64,000 bases of DNA from Rhizobium sp. 16-488-2b (GCF_017741815.1 NZ_JAGHMF010000002.1:144986-208985), one strand, 5' to 3'. Positions 36,984-46,566 are shown, counted from the first letter of the stretch. Program-made: numbers and translations. Notes: generated from the sequence alone by a model not told the origin.

Positions 36984-37466
36984 GTGAAAACGCTGCTGAT
37001 CGCCTTGAACCTCGTTGCTGCCCTGGCCGTATCCACCGCGGCCTACGCCCAGCAGTCGCTGCTTCCCGATCCTGAAGTCTACGAGAAGGATCATTTCAAG
37101 CAGCAATGCACCGAGGTCGAGTTCTCCGACGGTTTCGTCACCCATCAGGACATCAACAATGACGGGCTGGTCGATGTTGTCGTCAACGAGGGCGAAATGA
37201 CCTGCGACGGCACCAAGGGCCCGCAGTGCGACGAGGACGGCTGCGTCTACAATTTCTATCTGCAGGTCGCCGAGGGCGGCTATTTCATGATCGCCACCGC
37301 CAAGACCTATGGCTACGATTTCGTGCAGCGCTTCGGCAACAAGGTGCTGGCCATGAAGATGCATCCGCGCTTCTGCGACCGGCCAGACGGCGATCCGAAG
37401 ACCGATCCCTGCGTCATCACCACCCGCGTGCGCGGCACCAAGTTCGTCACCATCTCCAAGAAGTAG
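36984..37466 (+). CDS. Exported hypothetical protein
   Basis: 160 residues from a GTG at 36984 (AAGAG upstream). It begins with a clear signal peptide, VKTLLIALNLVAALAVS through AYAQ, cleaved near residue 21. The mature part has DINNDGLVDVVVNEGE, which resembles a calcium-binding Dx(D/N)xDG loop as in FG-GAP/dockerin repeats. It also has six cysteines that could pair in the periplasm. I do not recognise a named family. Confidence 0.7.
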   Translation: MKTLLIALNLVAALAVSTAAYAQQSLLPDPEVYEKDHFKQQCTEVEFSDGFVTHQDINNDGLVDVVVNEGEMTCDGTKGPQCDEDGCVYNFYLQVAEGGYFMIATAKTYGYDFVQRFGNKVLAMKMHPRFCDRPDGDPKTDPCVITTRVRGTKFVTISKK

Positions 37467-37484
37467 CGTCGGGAAACGGCCGGC

Positions 37485-38270
37485 TCAGCGCGGATAAAGC
37501 TCCGAGGTGCGCCCGGCGAAGTAATATCCGACGAGGCCGAACCATTCGCGGATCGCCGTTGCCATGTTCTGCGCGTTGCGGCTCGGCTGCGTGAAATCGA
37601 GCGCCAGGTGCTCGTGGCCGTCGGTTTTATAGTCCGTCGGCCACGGCGTCACGTCGATGCCGAGCTTGCGGAAGATCCCGACCGAGCGCGGCATGTGATA
37701 GCCCGAGGTGATCAGCAGGCAGTTGGAAAGCCCCTGGCTCGCCAGCAGGTCCTTGGTGTTGACGGCGTTTTCAAAGGTGGTCCGCGAGGTCGTCTCCTGC
37801 ACCAGCCGCTCCTTCGCCACGCCGAACAGCGGGAAGAACCGTTCGGCCATGACCGCATCGCCCTCGTAGACACCCGACATAGACCCATCGCCGCCCGAGA
37901 CGAGAATGCGCGACTGCGGATATTTCTGCGCCAGCCTCAGCGTCTCGATAAACCGGTCGCCGCCGGCATTCATTTCGATCCCGTGCCTGGATGTATTCAC
38001 CTCATTCTCGAAGCCGCCACCGAGCACGATCATACATGTGAGTTCGGCGGGATCCTGCGGCTTGGCGAAGCGGTCCTCGAGCCCCTGCAGGAGATAATTG
38101 CCTGATGTCGTATAGAGCGTGAGGAAGAGCACCAGCGCGGCGCAGGCAGTCGCGAGCAGGCTGATGATGCGGAAGCGGATCAGCCCCGCGATCAGCGCGA
38201 CGAGAATAAGCAGGAAAGCCAGCGACAGCGGCTGGCCGAAAATCCAGACGAGTTTCGAGAAGACAAACAC
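37485..38270 (-). CDS. YdcF/ElyC family (DUF218) membrane protein
   Basis: 261 residues. Two N-terminal membrane helices (about residues 8-27 and 33-50) are followed by a DUF218 domain with MIVLGGGFEN, ILVSGGDGSMSG, TSRTTFENAVNTKDLL and LLITSGYHMPRSVGIF. ElyC in E. coli influences undecaprenyl-phosphate lipid carrier use and envelope integrity, and a similar envelope role is likely. It is probably co-directional with the DUF1275 gene upstream, 39 bases away. Confidence 0.85.
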   Translation of the reverse strand: MFVFSKLVWIFGQPLSLAFLLILVALIAGLIRFRIISLLATACAALVLFLTLYTTSGNYLLQGLEDRFAKPQDPAELTCMIVLGGGFENEVNTSRHGIEMNAGGDRFIETLRLAQKYPQSRILVSGGDGSMSGVYEGDAVMAERFFPLFGVAKERLVQETTSRTTFENAVNTKDLLASQGLSNCLLITSGYHMPRSVGIFRKLGIDVTPWPTDYKTDGHEHLALDFTQPSRNAQNMATAIREWFGLVGYYFAGRTSELYPR

Positions 38271-38309
38271 GCGGGGGCCTCCGTTCCTGCATCGGTTCTG
38301 GAACGACGT

Positions 38310-39059
38310 CTAGCTGATTCGCGCTGACGATGGTGCGACGATCACTTCGCGCTGGACGGACGCGCGTGCGGCCGCCGACTGGTTGAACCGCCGCTGCAGC
38401 GGCTTCGGGATCAGGAGAGCAGCCAGCGCGATCAACATCGCGAAGGCGGCGACCACCCAAAGTGCTGAGGCACCCGCAACCTGCGTCAGCAGCGCGCCCG
38501 CTATGGCGCCGAGCAGCATGCCAAGCCAGGGAACGATCTGGATTGTCCAGTCGAGCCGCCGATCGCCGATCAAAAAGCGGCCGATGCCGCGCCCGAAACG
38601 CGACAATGCCCCGGTCACATAGGTAAGCCCGATCGGCAGCCCCTCAATATGTTCCACCGCGGCGTTCACCATCCCCATGGAGGCAACGATCAGGTAGAAG
38701 CGGGGAAGCACGAGGCCGGGATCGCTCATCAGCGAAGCACCCGCCAGCATCAGCCCGACGCAGCCAAGCACCACGAAAACCCGCCGCTCGGCGAAATGCG
38801 CAAGCACGATCCCGGCCGCGTTGCTGAGCACGAAGACGGTGATCGCCGCGATCAACACGGCCGCATGCCCGAAGTTTCCTGCCCCAAGCGAAAGTGCGGC
38901 GCGCGTCGTATTCCCGGTCATGAACGACACGAAATCACCGCTCAAAACCAACCCGGTCGCATCCGTCATCCCCGCCAAAAACGAGATTGCGCCGGCGAGC
39001 GCAAGCCCAGTTGCCGTTCGGCGCGTGTGAATGATGCGGCGTCGTCTCTGTCGTGTCAT
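38310..39059 (-). CDS. YoaK family (DUF1275) membrane protein
   Basis: 249 residues with about six membrane helices. The family pattern is AGMTDATGLVLSGDFVSFMTGNTTRAALSL near the N-terminus, LPIGLTYVTGALSRFGRGIGRFL in the middle and a C-terminal hydrophobic stretch, then a basic tail. It is annotated as a small-molecule permease family in some databases, but the function is not established. Confidence 0.85.
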   Translation of the reverse strand: MTRQRRRRIIHTRRTATGLALAGAISFLAGMTDATGLVLSGDFVSFMTGNTTRAALSLGAGNFGHAAVLIAAITVFVLSNAAGIVLAHFAERRVFVVLGCVGLMLAGASLMSDPGLVLPRFYLIVASMGMVNAAVEHIEGLPIGLTYVTGALSRFGRGIGRFLIGDRRLDWTIQIVPWLGMLLGAIAGALLTQVAGASALWVVAAFAMLIALAALLIPKPLQRRFNQSAAARASVQREVIVAPSSARIS

Positions 39060-39216
39060 GGGTGGGGTCCGGGACGCTGAAATCGTGCTGCGGACCTTGG
39101 AGCCTCGCGGCGTGAAAAGGGCTGTTTGAAAATTGCTAGGGGAGCATACCCCCGAGATGGCGGGGAACGCAATTCGGGTAGTCGGATGATTTAGTCGAGA
39201 ACTAAAGGAGAAAACT

Positions 39217-39292
<76 letters not shown>

Positions 39293-39361
39293 ATCAGGGT
39301 GGACCGGTTTGTGCCGGGCCTGGGATGCTTCGCGAAGCGCTTGTCCTCGGGAAGTGGCGGC

Positions 39362-39390
39362 TTAATACGTGCGGTTTTCGCAGATGGCAA
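39362..39390 (-). promoter_or_regulatory. Promoter of tRNA-Ala
   Basis: On the minus strand TTGCCA (39385-39390), 17 bases, then TATTAA (39362-39367). Transcription would start about 60 bases before the tRNA. Confidence 0.65.
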
Positions 39391-39394
39391 GCCT

Positions 39395-39431
39395 AAAAAA
39401 TCGGCCCGGTGAATTTTTCTCGCCCGGGCCG
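39395..39431 (-). terminator. Rho-independent terminator of the TIGR02300-type gene
   Basis: An 8-bp CGGCCCGG/CCGGGCCG stem (39402-39409/39424-39431) with a T-run on the minus strand, just after the gene at 39446. Confidence 0.85.
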
Positions 39432-39445
39432 ATCCTTGTTCGAAA

Positions 39446-39838
39446 TCAGACGTCTTCTTCGTCGCCGGTCACGCCGATGATGTCGCTCATGTCGTCATCG
39501 TCGTCGTCTTCGTCGGCTTCCAGGAAGGTATCGTCGTCGTCATCGCCTTCGATTTCGACATCGTCGTCGCCCATGTCAGGGATGTCGTCGCCGGATGCAT
39601 CGCCGTCTGCGTCCTCGAGCGAGACCAGTTCGACTTCCGTGCTTTCGGTATCGACTTCGGCCACTTCTTCCTCTTCCTGCGCGGCTTCAGCAGCGGCTGC
39701 AGCCGAGCTTTCGACGAAGAAGGAGAGCGGGTAGGTCTTGCCCGTGTAAGGAGAAACGATCGGGTTCCGGTTCAGGTCGTAGAATTTCTTGCCGGTTTCC
39801 GGATCGGTACGCTTGGTTCCAAGTTCAGCTTTCGCCAC
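39446..39838 (-). CDS. TIGR02300 family acidic protein
   Basis: 130 residues from a GTG at 39838 (GAGG 8 bases upstream). The N-terminus AKAELGTKRTDPETGKKFYDLNRNPIVSPYTGK is the conserved alphaproteobacterial signature (two halves: LGTKRTDPETGKKFYDL, NPIVSPYTG). It then becomes very acidic, with DDDVEIEGDDDDD and EDDDDDD runs and an Ala/Glu stretch. It resembles a minimal zinc-ribbon-like head without cysteines. The function is unknown. In Rhizobiales it commonly sits close to cmk-rpsA, as here. Confidence 0.82.
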   Translation of the reverse strand: MAKAELGTKRTDPETGKKFYDLNRNPIVSPYTGKTYPLSFFVESSAAAAAEAAQEEEEVAEVDTESTEVELVSLEDADGDASGDDIPDMGDDDVEIEGDDDDDTFLEADEDDDDDDMSDIIGVTGDEEDV

Positions 39839-40095
39839 TGTTGAGCCTCGTGATCGTGAGAATGGCCGAACCTGAGTTCGGCAAATGCCGTTGAAACCGG
39901 CGTTCTGTTCGGAATTTATAAGCCGGTCCCCATAATCGTTGCGGGCCGCCATGTCAAAGCCTAACTTCACGTGCTGCGACCGCAATCGCCATGCGCCGCG
40001 GCGGATGACCGGGCCGATGCTTTGTGCTAGTGAGCCGCGAATACTCGATGGGCAACGTGACGCCGGCAGGTTCCGGCAGCAGACGGATGGGCGAC

Positions 40096-40749
40096 ATGTA
40101 TCAGCCACCGCATTTCAGGGAAGACGATCTCGGCGTCCAGCACGCGCTGATCAGGGCGCATCCGCTCGGTCTTTTGATCACGACGGGCGCCTCTGGGCTG
40201 ATGGCCAATTCCGTGCCCTTTCATCTCGATGCGGCGGCGTCCGAGAAGGGTACGCTTCGGCTGCATCTGGCGAGGGCCAATCCGCAGTGGCGCGATCTCG
40301 CAGATGGCGCCGAGCTGCTTGCCGTCTTCCAGGGCGCCGACAGCTATGTCACGCCCTCCTGGTACGAAACCAAGCGCGAGACCGGCAAGGTCGTGCCGAC
40401 CTGGAACTACGCTATGGTGCAGGTGCGCGGCACCGCCCGCGTGATCGACGACGCCGATTGGCTCTTGGCGCAGATCACCGCGCTGACCGTGCAGCACGAG
40501 ACGCCGCGTGAAAAGCCATGGGCCGTCAGCGATGCGCCGGACGCTTATGTGAAGGCGCAGATGAAGGGCATCGTCGGCGTCGAGATCGAGATCACCGCCA
40601 TCGAGGGCAAGTGGAAGGTCAGCCAGAACCGGCCGATCGCCGACCGCGAAGGGGTCGCGGCAGGGCTTGGCGAAACGGCGGGCCAGGACGAGATGACCGA
40701 TCTCGTGCGCCGCTATGGCGGCTTGCCAGAAGCAGGCAAAGAGAATTGA
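40096..40749 (+). CDS. FMN-binding negative transcriptional regulator-like protein (PaiB family)
   Basis: 217 residues from the ATG at 40096 ([11 protein letters not shown] is the family start). It has a split-barrel flavin-binding fold: [54 protein letters not shown], and [22 protein letters not shown]. Bacillus PaiB acts on sporulation and protease genes, but in proteobacteria the role is unknown; flavin-reductase-like or stress functions are possible. It is 68 bases before cmk. Confidence 0.87.
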   Translation: MYQPPHFREDDLGVQHALIRAHPLGLLITTGASGLMANSVPFHLDAAASEKGTLRLHLARANPQWRDLADGAELLAVFQGADSYVTPSWYETKRETGKVVPTWNYAMVQVRGTARVIDDADWLLAQITALTVQHETPREKPWAVSDAPDAYVKAQMKGIVGVEIEITAIEGKWKVSQNRPIADREGVAAGLGETAGQDEMTDLVRRYGGLPEAGKEN

Positions 40750-40817
40750 GACACCGGCCGATTGAGATTGGCCGACAGCAATGCCCTGAAAATATCGGGC
40801 GGGGTAGAAAGACGAGC

Positions 40818-41468
40818 ATGCCGACCAGTTCAGACCATTTTGTCATCGCCATCGATGGACCGGCCGCCGCCGGCAAGGGCACGCTGTCGCGCCGCATCGC
40901 CGAGACCTATGGCTTCCACCACCTCGACACCGGCCTGACCTACCGCGCCACCGCCAAGGCACTGCTCGATGCCGGCTTGCCGCTCGATGACGAGCTTACG
41001 GCGGAAAAAATGGCCCGCGAGGTTGAACTCGCCGGCCTCGATCGCGATATCCTGTCGAAGCACGAGATCGGCGAAGCCGCCTCGAAGATCGCCGTGATGC
41101 CATCGGTGCGCCGCGCGCTGGTCGAGGCGCAGCGCAGGTTTTCGGAGCGCACGCCGGGCACGGTGCTGGATGGGCGCGACATCGGAACGGTGGTCTGCCC
41201 GCAAGCACCGGTGAAGCTTTATGTGACGGCGTCGGCGCACGTGCGCGCGAGGCGCCGTTTCGACGAGATCAAGGCCAAGGGGATCGCCGCCGATTTCGAG
41301 GCGATTTTCGAAGACGTCAAGCGACGCGACGAACGCGACATGGGACGGGCCGACAGCCCTTTGAAACCAGCCGAAGACGCGCACTTGCTTGATACGTCGG
41401 AAATGAGTATAGAAGCCGCGTTTCAAGCCGCGAAATCGGTCATCGATGCCGCCTTGAACAAAAATTGA
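40818..41468 (+). CDS. cmk: Cytidylate kinase
   Basis: 216 residues. It phosphorylates CMP and dCMP. The P-loop [11 protein letters not shown] is near residues 11-21, then [14 protein letters not shown] and [21 protein letters not shown]. The LID region [23 protein letters not shown] is typical. I chose the ATG at 40818 because the protein then matches the usual length. The conserved cmk-rpsA pair follows. Confidence 0.94.
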   Translation: MPTSSDHFVIAIDGPAAAGKGTLSRRIAETYGFHHLDTGLTYRATAKALLDAGLPLDDELTAEKMAREVELAGLDRDILSKHEIGEAASKIAVMPSVRRALVEAQRRFSERTPGTVLDGRDIGTVVCPQAPVKLYVTASAHVRARRRFDEIKAKGIAADFEAIFEDVKRRDERDMGRADSPLKPAEDAHLLDTSEMSIEAAFQAAKSVIDAALNKN

Positions 41469-41603
41469 GATTTGAGGCGTTCCGCCAGGCTTTGCCCTGA
41501 CCGCCTTAAACGACAGCCTGAAATTCCGTCCAAGCGCCGGATTGCCTTCGATGAGAGGGCGGACGGGGATCAGGCTCATTCAACACGAACCAACCGGCGC
41601 ATA

Positions 41604-41625
41604 CGTGTCCAAAGATTCGGACACG
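41604..41625 (+). promoter_or_regulatory. Hairpin abutting the rpsA ribosome binding site
   Basis: CGTGTCC (41604-41610) pairs with GGACACG (41619-41625). The CAGGAG ribosome binding site begins at the next base and the ATG is at 41637. Possible target for S1 autoregulation (inference). Confidence 0.5.
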
Positions 41626-41636
41626 CAGGAGATTTC

Positions 41637-43337
41637 ATGTCAGTAGCTACTCCCTCTCGCGAAGATTTCGCGGCCCTTCTGGAAGAATCCTTTGCCAAGA
41701 ACGATCTGGCTGAAGGCTATGTAACCAAGGGTATCGTAACGGCAATCGAGAAGGACTCCGCCGTTGTCGACGTTGGCCTCAAGGTCGAAGGTCGCATTCT
41801 GCTCAAGGAATTCGGCGCCAAGGCCAAGGACGGCACGCTCAAGGTCGGCGACGAAGTCGAAGTTTACGTTGAGCGCATCGAAAACGCTCTCGGCGAAGCT
41901 GTTCTGTCGCGCGAAAAGGCTCGCCGCGAAGAGAGCTGGGTCAAGCTCGAAGCCAAGTTCGAAGCTGGTGAGCGCGTTGAAGGCGTTATCTTCAACCAGG
42001 TCAAGGGCGGCTTCACGGTTGACCTCGACGGCGCGATTGCCTTCCTGCCGCGTTCGCAGGTCGACATCCGTCCGATCCGCGACGTTACCCCGCTGATGCA
42101 CAACCCGCAGCCCTTCGAAATCCTCAAGATGGACAAGCGTCGCGGCAACATCGTTGTATCGCGTCGTACGGTTCTGGAAGAATCCCGTGCCGAGCAGCGT
42201 TCTGAAATCGTTCAGAACCTCGAAGAAGGCCAGGTTGTTGACGGCGTCGTCAAGAACATCACCGATTACGGTGCGTTCGTTGATCTCGGCGGCATCGACG
42301 GCCTGCTGCACGTCACCGACATGGCATGGCGCCGTGTGAACCATCCGTCGGAAATCCTGTCCATTGGCCAGCAGGTCAAGGTTCAGATCATCCGCATCAA
42401 CCAGGAAACCCACCGCATCTCGCTCGGCATGAAGCAGCTCGAGTCGGATCCGTGGGATGGCATCCAGGCCAAGTATCCGGAAGGCAAGAAGATCTCCGGT
42501 ACCGTCACGAACATCACCGACTACGGTGCGTTCGTCGAGCTGGAGCCGGGCATCGAAGGCCTGATCCACATCTCGGAAATGTCCTGGACCAAGAAGAACG
42601 TACACCCCGGCAAGATCCTGTCCACGAGCCAGGAAGTCGAAGTCGTCGTTCTCGAAGTCGATCCGTCCAAGCGTCGTATTTCGCTCGGCCTCAAGCAGAC
42701 GCTGGAAAATCCGTGGGCGGCATTCGCTCGCAACCATCCGGCCGGCACTGAAGTCGAAGGCGAAGTCAAGAACAAGACCGAATTCGGCCTGTTCATCGGC
42801 CTCGACGGCGATGTTGACGGCATGGTGCACCTCTCTGACCTCGACTGGAACCGTCCGGGCGAACAGGTCATCGAAGAATACAACAAGGGCGATGTCGTTA
42901 AGGCTGTCGTTCTCGATGTAGACGTCGAAAAGGAGCGCATCTCGCTCGGCATCAAGCAGCTCGGCAAGGACTCGGTCGGCGAAGCTGCCGCTTCCGGCGA
43001 CCTGCGCAAGAACGCTGTTGTTTCGGCTGAAGTCATCGCCGTCAACGACGGTGGCATCGAAGTGAAGCTCGTAGACCACGAAGACATCACCTCGTTCATC
43101 CGCCGCGCTGACCTCGCTCGCGATCGCGACGACCAGCGTCCGGAGCGCTTCTCGGTTGGCCAGACGGTTGACGCTCGCGTCACCAACTTCTCGAAGAAGG
43201 ACCGCAAGGTCATGCTTTCGATCAAGGCTCTGGAAATCGCTGAAGAGAAGGAAGCCGTTGCTCAGTTCGGTTCGTCCGACTCTGGCGCTTCGCTCGGCGA
43301 CATCCTCGGCGCGGCTCTGAAGAACCGCGGCGAATAA
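41637..43337 (+). CDS. rpsA: 30S ribosomal protein S1
   Basis: 566 residues with six S1 RNA-binding repeats, easily seen from the repeated KNITDYGAFVDLGGIDGLLHV and TNITDYGAFVELEPGIEGLIHI patterns and the recurring RISLGLKQ ends. S1 recruits mRNA to the 30S subunit. The ATG at 41637 follows CAGGAG. It uses more GTT/GAA codons than neighbours such as cmk, a sign of high expression seen also in pnp, infB and nusA. It ends in a strong terminator. Confidence 0.97.
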   Translation: MSVATPSREDFAALLEESFAKNDLAEGYVTKGIVTAIEKDSAVVDVGLKVEGRILLKEFGAKAKDGTLKVGDEVEVYVERIENALGEAVLSREKARREESWVKLEAKFEAGERVEGVIFNQVKGGFTVDLDGAIAFLPRSQVDIRPIRDVTPLMHNPQPFEILKMDKRRGNIVVSRRTVLEESRAEQRSEIVQNLEEGQVVDGVVKNITDYGAFVDLGGIDGLLHVTDMAWRRVNHPSEILSIGQQVKVQIIRINQETHRISLGMKQLESDPWDGIQAKYPEGKKISGTVTNITDYGAFVELEPGIEGLIHISEMSWTKKNVHPGKILSTSQEVEVVVLEVDPSKRRISLGLKQTLENPWAAFARNHPAGTEVEGEVKNKTEFGLFIGLDGDVDGMVHLSDLDWNRPGEQVIEEYNKGDVVKAVVLDVDVEKERISLGIKQLGKDSVGEAAASGDLRKNAVVSAEVIAVNDGGIEVKLVDHEDITSFIRRADLARDRDDQRPERFSVGQTVDARVTNFSKKDRKVMLSIKALEIAEEKEAVAQFGSSDSGASLGDILGAALKNRGE

Positions 43338-43365
43338 TCGCCAGCCGTCAGGCTTGAAGAATAAG

Positions 43366-43395
43366 AGAACCCGCCGGAGCGATCCGGCGGGTTCT
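43366..43395. terminator. Strong terminator of rpsA
   Basis: A perfect 13-bp stem (43366-43378/43383-43395) capped by a GCGA (GNRA) loop, followed by TTCGTTTTC. Confidence 0.85.
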
Positions 43396-43433
43396 TTCGT
43401 TTTCGGTCTCTTGGGAGAAGGTCGAAGGCTGGG

Positions 43434-45041
43434 CTATTCCCAGCCGACCATCCGCCGGTAGCGCGCATAGGCTTCATCGCTCGCCGGCGCCATCGGCAGG
43501 CCGGGACCCGGCAACATCAGGATAGGCTCGCCCATCTCATCGAGTATGGGTGCGGCGATTGCGGATTGCTGCGCGGCCATGAATGCAGCGTCGTCATCAG
43601 CCGCAAGCACCTGCTCCTCAAGCGTCTCCGCCTCGTCCGCGCCATCCTGTTCTGCGTCTTCGTTCTCGTCGCCCTGGTCGATATTGCCGTTGTGGTCTTC
43701 GCGGTTCATCTCGCGCGAACCGGCATCGTCGGTCTCGTCCTTGGCGAAGTCATAGGGCTGCGGCGCATAGGGCACGCCCTCGATGACCTTCATCAGAACC
43801 GGGGCGTAGGTGGCGTCGATCATCTGCCGCGTTGCCGATGGCGTGTCGGTATCCGCCTGTGTCGGCTGCCGCGCCGCAGCCTGTGCCGCCACGGCCTCCA
43901 GCGGAGAGGGGGCTGCCTGCGGCGTCATCGGCTTCACAAGCCCGTTCGCCATCAGCATCTGCTCGGCTGGGCGCTTCAGATTGTCAGGGATGTCGGCGAT
44001 CAGCGTGTCGTCGAGCAGGACGTCGATATCGACCGCCGGCTCGACGTCCGTCGCCTCGAGCAGCGTCTCGGTCGCCTGATCGCGGATGATGACGACGATC
44101 ATGGCGGTCTCGTCCTTCGACAGCGAAGCCGGAATGCCGACCCAGCTCTTCGGGATGATCGGATCGGCCTTGGTGTCGCGCGCGGCTGTCGGCTCAGCCG
44201 CGACCTCGGTTGCTTCGGCTTCGGCCGGGAGAGCGGATGCTTCCGCTGCGACAGGCGCTTCCGCCGCTTCGTCGGTCGAAAGCGTGGCGCTTGCGGCGGT
44301 CATCGCAGCCTTCGGCTCCGCGCGTTCGGCGGCGGGGGGCATGGGTGCATCGTCGGTCACAACGGTCTGCGCGGTCACTTCGCTTTCGTGGCCGATCGCC
44401 CCGCTTGCCGCCGCCATCGCCGCATTCCTGGCTCCAGCGCTATCGGTCGCTGCGGTCGTGGCGCGCGGCGCTGATGTGACCGTATCGCGATGCAGGCTGA
44501 TCTCCGGCCGCTGTTCCGGGCGGACAGGCGAACCATCGTTCTGGCTGTAGGATTTGAGAACGGCGCGCGTCGCGAGATCGCGATCCCTTGTGCCGATGGT
44601 TTCGAGATAGGCGGCGATGCGCGTTGCGGCGGGGCCGGCCGGGTTTTGCAGCGCTTCGGCAAGCAGCCGCAGCGGGATGGCGTGGCCCTGGGCCGCCAGC
44701 TGGCGCTCGATCACTTCGATCTTGGCGGCCGGCAGTTTCTGGATCGCGTCCGCCAGCCGCGCTGCGAAGACGAGGTCCGGTTCGTTGTCGTCGCGCGGCT
44801 GCGAAAGCGCCTCTCCGGTGGCGGTCAGCACATTGAGCAGCGCCTCGACCATGCGGGCGCGAACGGCAAGCAGCAGGATGTTGAGCTTGGCGGTGGCACC
44901 TGATGTCAGGTCCGGGCTCTCGACCTGGTTGACCGGCGCAACCGCGGCGACGCTGCGCACGATGTCGCTGGCGCTCAGCGCCGAGGTGGAGCCCTGCGAG
45001 GGGAAGCTTGAGCTTGACGCTGCACGAACCGGAGACAACAT
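43434..45041 (-). CDS. Large low-complexity hypothetical protein
   Basis: 535 residues, with no family I recognise. Residues about 40-170 look folded and helical (LNILLLAVRARMVEALLNVL, LAAQGHAIPLRLLAEAL). Residues about 180-300 are an Ala/Glu/Thr-rich disordered stretch. Residues about 300-400 regain order (PKSWVGIPASLSKDETAMIVVI). The C-terminal part is very acidic (DQGDENEDAEQDGADEAE), with a short conserved-looking tail (ARYRRMVGWE). There is no signal peptide. AGAGGA precedes the ATG. A FliK-like secreted ruler is conceivable but unsupported. Confidence 0.7.
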   Translation of the reverse strand: MLSPVRAASSSSFPSQGSTSALSASDIVRSVAAVAPVNQVESPDLTSGATAKLNILLLAVRARMVEALLNVLTATGEALSQPRDDNEPDLVFAARLADAIQKLPAAKIEVIERQLAAQGHAIPLRLLAEALQNPAGPAATRIAAYLETIGTRDRDLATRAVLKSYSQNDGSPVRPEQRPEISLHRDTVTSAPRATTAATDSAGARNAAMAAASGAIGHESEVTAQTVVTDDAPMPPAAERAEPKAAMTAASATLSTDEAAEAPVAAEASALPAEAEATEVAAEPTAARDTKADPIIPKSWVGIPASLSKDETAMIVVIIRDQATETLLEATDVEPAVDIDVLLDDTLIADIPDNLKRPAEQMLMANGLVKPMTPQAAPSPLEAVAAQAAARQPTQADTDTPSATRQMIDATYAPVLMKVIEGVPYAPQPYDFAKDETDDAGSREMNREDHNGNIDQGDENEDAEQDGADEAETLEEQVLAADDDAAFMAAQQSAIAAPILDEMGEPILMLPGPGLPMAPASDEAYARYRRMVGWE

Positions 45042-45271
45042 GGCATGCTTCCTCTTTCGTAAAATGCGCTGAAGCAGGTTACAGGAAAGCCGCGTTCATC
45101 GGGCTGTTTTGCATTCTCCGGCGATGTCGCGTGCCTGGAGGACGCTGCATCGCGCCACGGAATGCTCAGAAGTTAATGAGCATCCTAGTGATTCACCGTT
45201 AATGAAGCACTAATCATTCGGTGCGTAGCGGGACACGCAGGATTTGCGTGGTGAGAGGCCGGCAAGCAATA

Positions 45272-45898
45272 TCAGCTGTGCGCAAAAATATCCGTCTCGT
45301 CCCAGCCGAGCAGGTCGAGCTTGGCGCGGGTGGGAAGGAAGGCGAAGCATGCGGTCGCATGCTCGAACCGCCCGTCGCGAATGAGGCGGTGGGTGAGCTT
45401 GTCGCGCAGCGCATGCAGATAGAGAACATCGGAGGCGGCATATTCGAGCTGTGCTTGCGACAGCATCTCCGCGCCCCAGTCGGAGGATTGCTGGGTCTTG
45501 GAGATATCGACCTCGAGCATCTCCTTGAGATTGTCCTTCAGCCCGTGCCGGTCCGTATAGGTGCGGCAGAGGCGCGAGGCGATCTTGGTGCAGAACACCG
45601 GCGTCGTCGTCACGCCGAAAGCGTTGAAAAGCACGGCAATGTCGAAGCGACCGTAATGGAAGATCTTCTCGTGCGTCGGATCCGAAAGAAGCGCCACGAG
45701 GTTCGGCGCCTCCGTCTGGCCGGCCGCGATGCGGATCACGTCGGCAGAGCCGTCGCCCGGCGAAAGCTGGACGACGCAGAGCCGGTCGCGGCGCGGCACG
45801 AGGCCGAGCGTTTCGGTGTCGATCGCGATCGCGCCGGTATAGCGCGCTGCATCGGCGGCGGAAATGTCGCCTTTGTGGTAACGGATCGTCGCGGCCAT
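45272..45898 (-). CDS. rnd: Ribonuclease D-like 3'-5' exonuclease
   Basis: 208 residues containing only the DEDD exonuclease domain. The first acidic pair is in AIDTETLGL, then FHYGRFDIAVLF and the third motif with the Tyr in YAASDVLYLHALRDKL. E. coli RNase D is about 375 residues with HRDC domains; the short single-domain form is common in alphaproteobacteria. It acts in tRNA 3' maturation. The start at 45898 (MAATIRYHKGD) is by family comparison. Nothing is seen in 45042-45271 downstream. Confidence 0.88.
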   Translation of the reverse strand: MAATIRYHKGDISAADAARYTGAIAIDTETLGLVPRRDRLCVVQLSPGDGSADVIRIAAGQTEAPNLVALLSDPTHEKIFHYGRFDIAVLFNAFGVTTTPVFCTKIASRLCRTYTDRHGLKDNLKEMLEVDISKTQQSSDWGAEMLSQAQLEYAASDVLYLHALRDKLTHRLIRDGRFEHATACFAFLPTRAKLDLLGWDETDIFAHS

Positions 45899-45991
45899 GC
45901 TGTCGTCTTTCGCTGAGTAATGATGTTCTGGCGCTATATAGACCCGAAATCCGCGATCGCAAACCACGCCATTTGGCGCGGGTGGCGCCGA

Positions 45992-46438
45992 TCAGCCGCG
46001 CACGGCGTCCGGTGCCTTGCCCTGCCAGTCCGGCAGCGGGAAAATCCGGTCATACGCCAGATTGAAGGCGAAGGCGTAGACCAGATAGAAAAGCGCGAAG
46101 GACACGTCCATCATGAAGGCCTGCAGCAGGCTGACGCCGAGATACCAGGCAATCAGCGGCAAGAGCGCCACAAGCAGACCACCCTCGAACAGCACGGCAT
46201 GCAGAATGCGTACGGCAAGGCTCTTCTTCGTGCCGCCCGTCAGGCGCTGCATCACATGGTCGAAGCCGAGATTATAGAGATAGTTCCACGCCGTCGCCAC
46301 CGTGGCGCTCGCAACGCCGACGACGCCGATATCGGCGATCGGCATGCCGAAGGCAAACGCGCCGAGCGGCGTGATGATGGCGAGACCAATGAGTTCAAAG
46401 CTGATGGCGTGGCGGATACGGTCGGAGACGGATCTCAT
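45992..46438 (-). CDS. PACE-family (AceI-like) efflux transporter
   Basis: 148 residues with four membrane helices as two tandem BTP modules: ISFELIGLAIITPLGAF ... WNYLYNLGFDHVM and LHAVLFEGGLLVALLPLI ... FNLAYDRIFPLPDWQ. The conserved Glu of helix 1 (FE) and the WN/FN motifs are present. PACE proteins export chlorhexidine and other biocides, and probably short-chain polyamines, using the proton gradient. Confidence 0.88.
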   Translation of the reverse strand: MRSVSDRIRHAISFELIGLAIITPLGAFAFGMPIADIGVVGVASATVATAWNYLYNLGFDHVMQRLTGGTKKSLAVRILHAVLFEGGLLVALLPLIAWYLGVSLLQAFMMDVSFALFYLVYAFAFNLAYDRIFPLPDWQGKAPDAVRG

Positions 46439-46566
46439 GAAATGCCCCTATGGGAATATGCCGGGTCGTCCCGAGTTTAAGCCCATACGGCGGAGGTCGT
46501 CCTCACGAGCGCTTATATAAGGATCCGGACATCGAAGCGCAAGGCTGTGAGGAAAGGCTGTGACGA

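Noticed and set aside
45042..45271. Intergenic region after rnd with repeated GTTAATGA
   Set aside because: The two copies are short and irregular; no stem, promoter or ORF could be supported.
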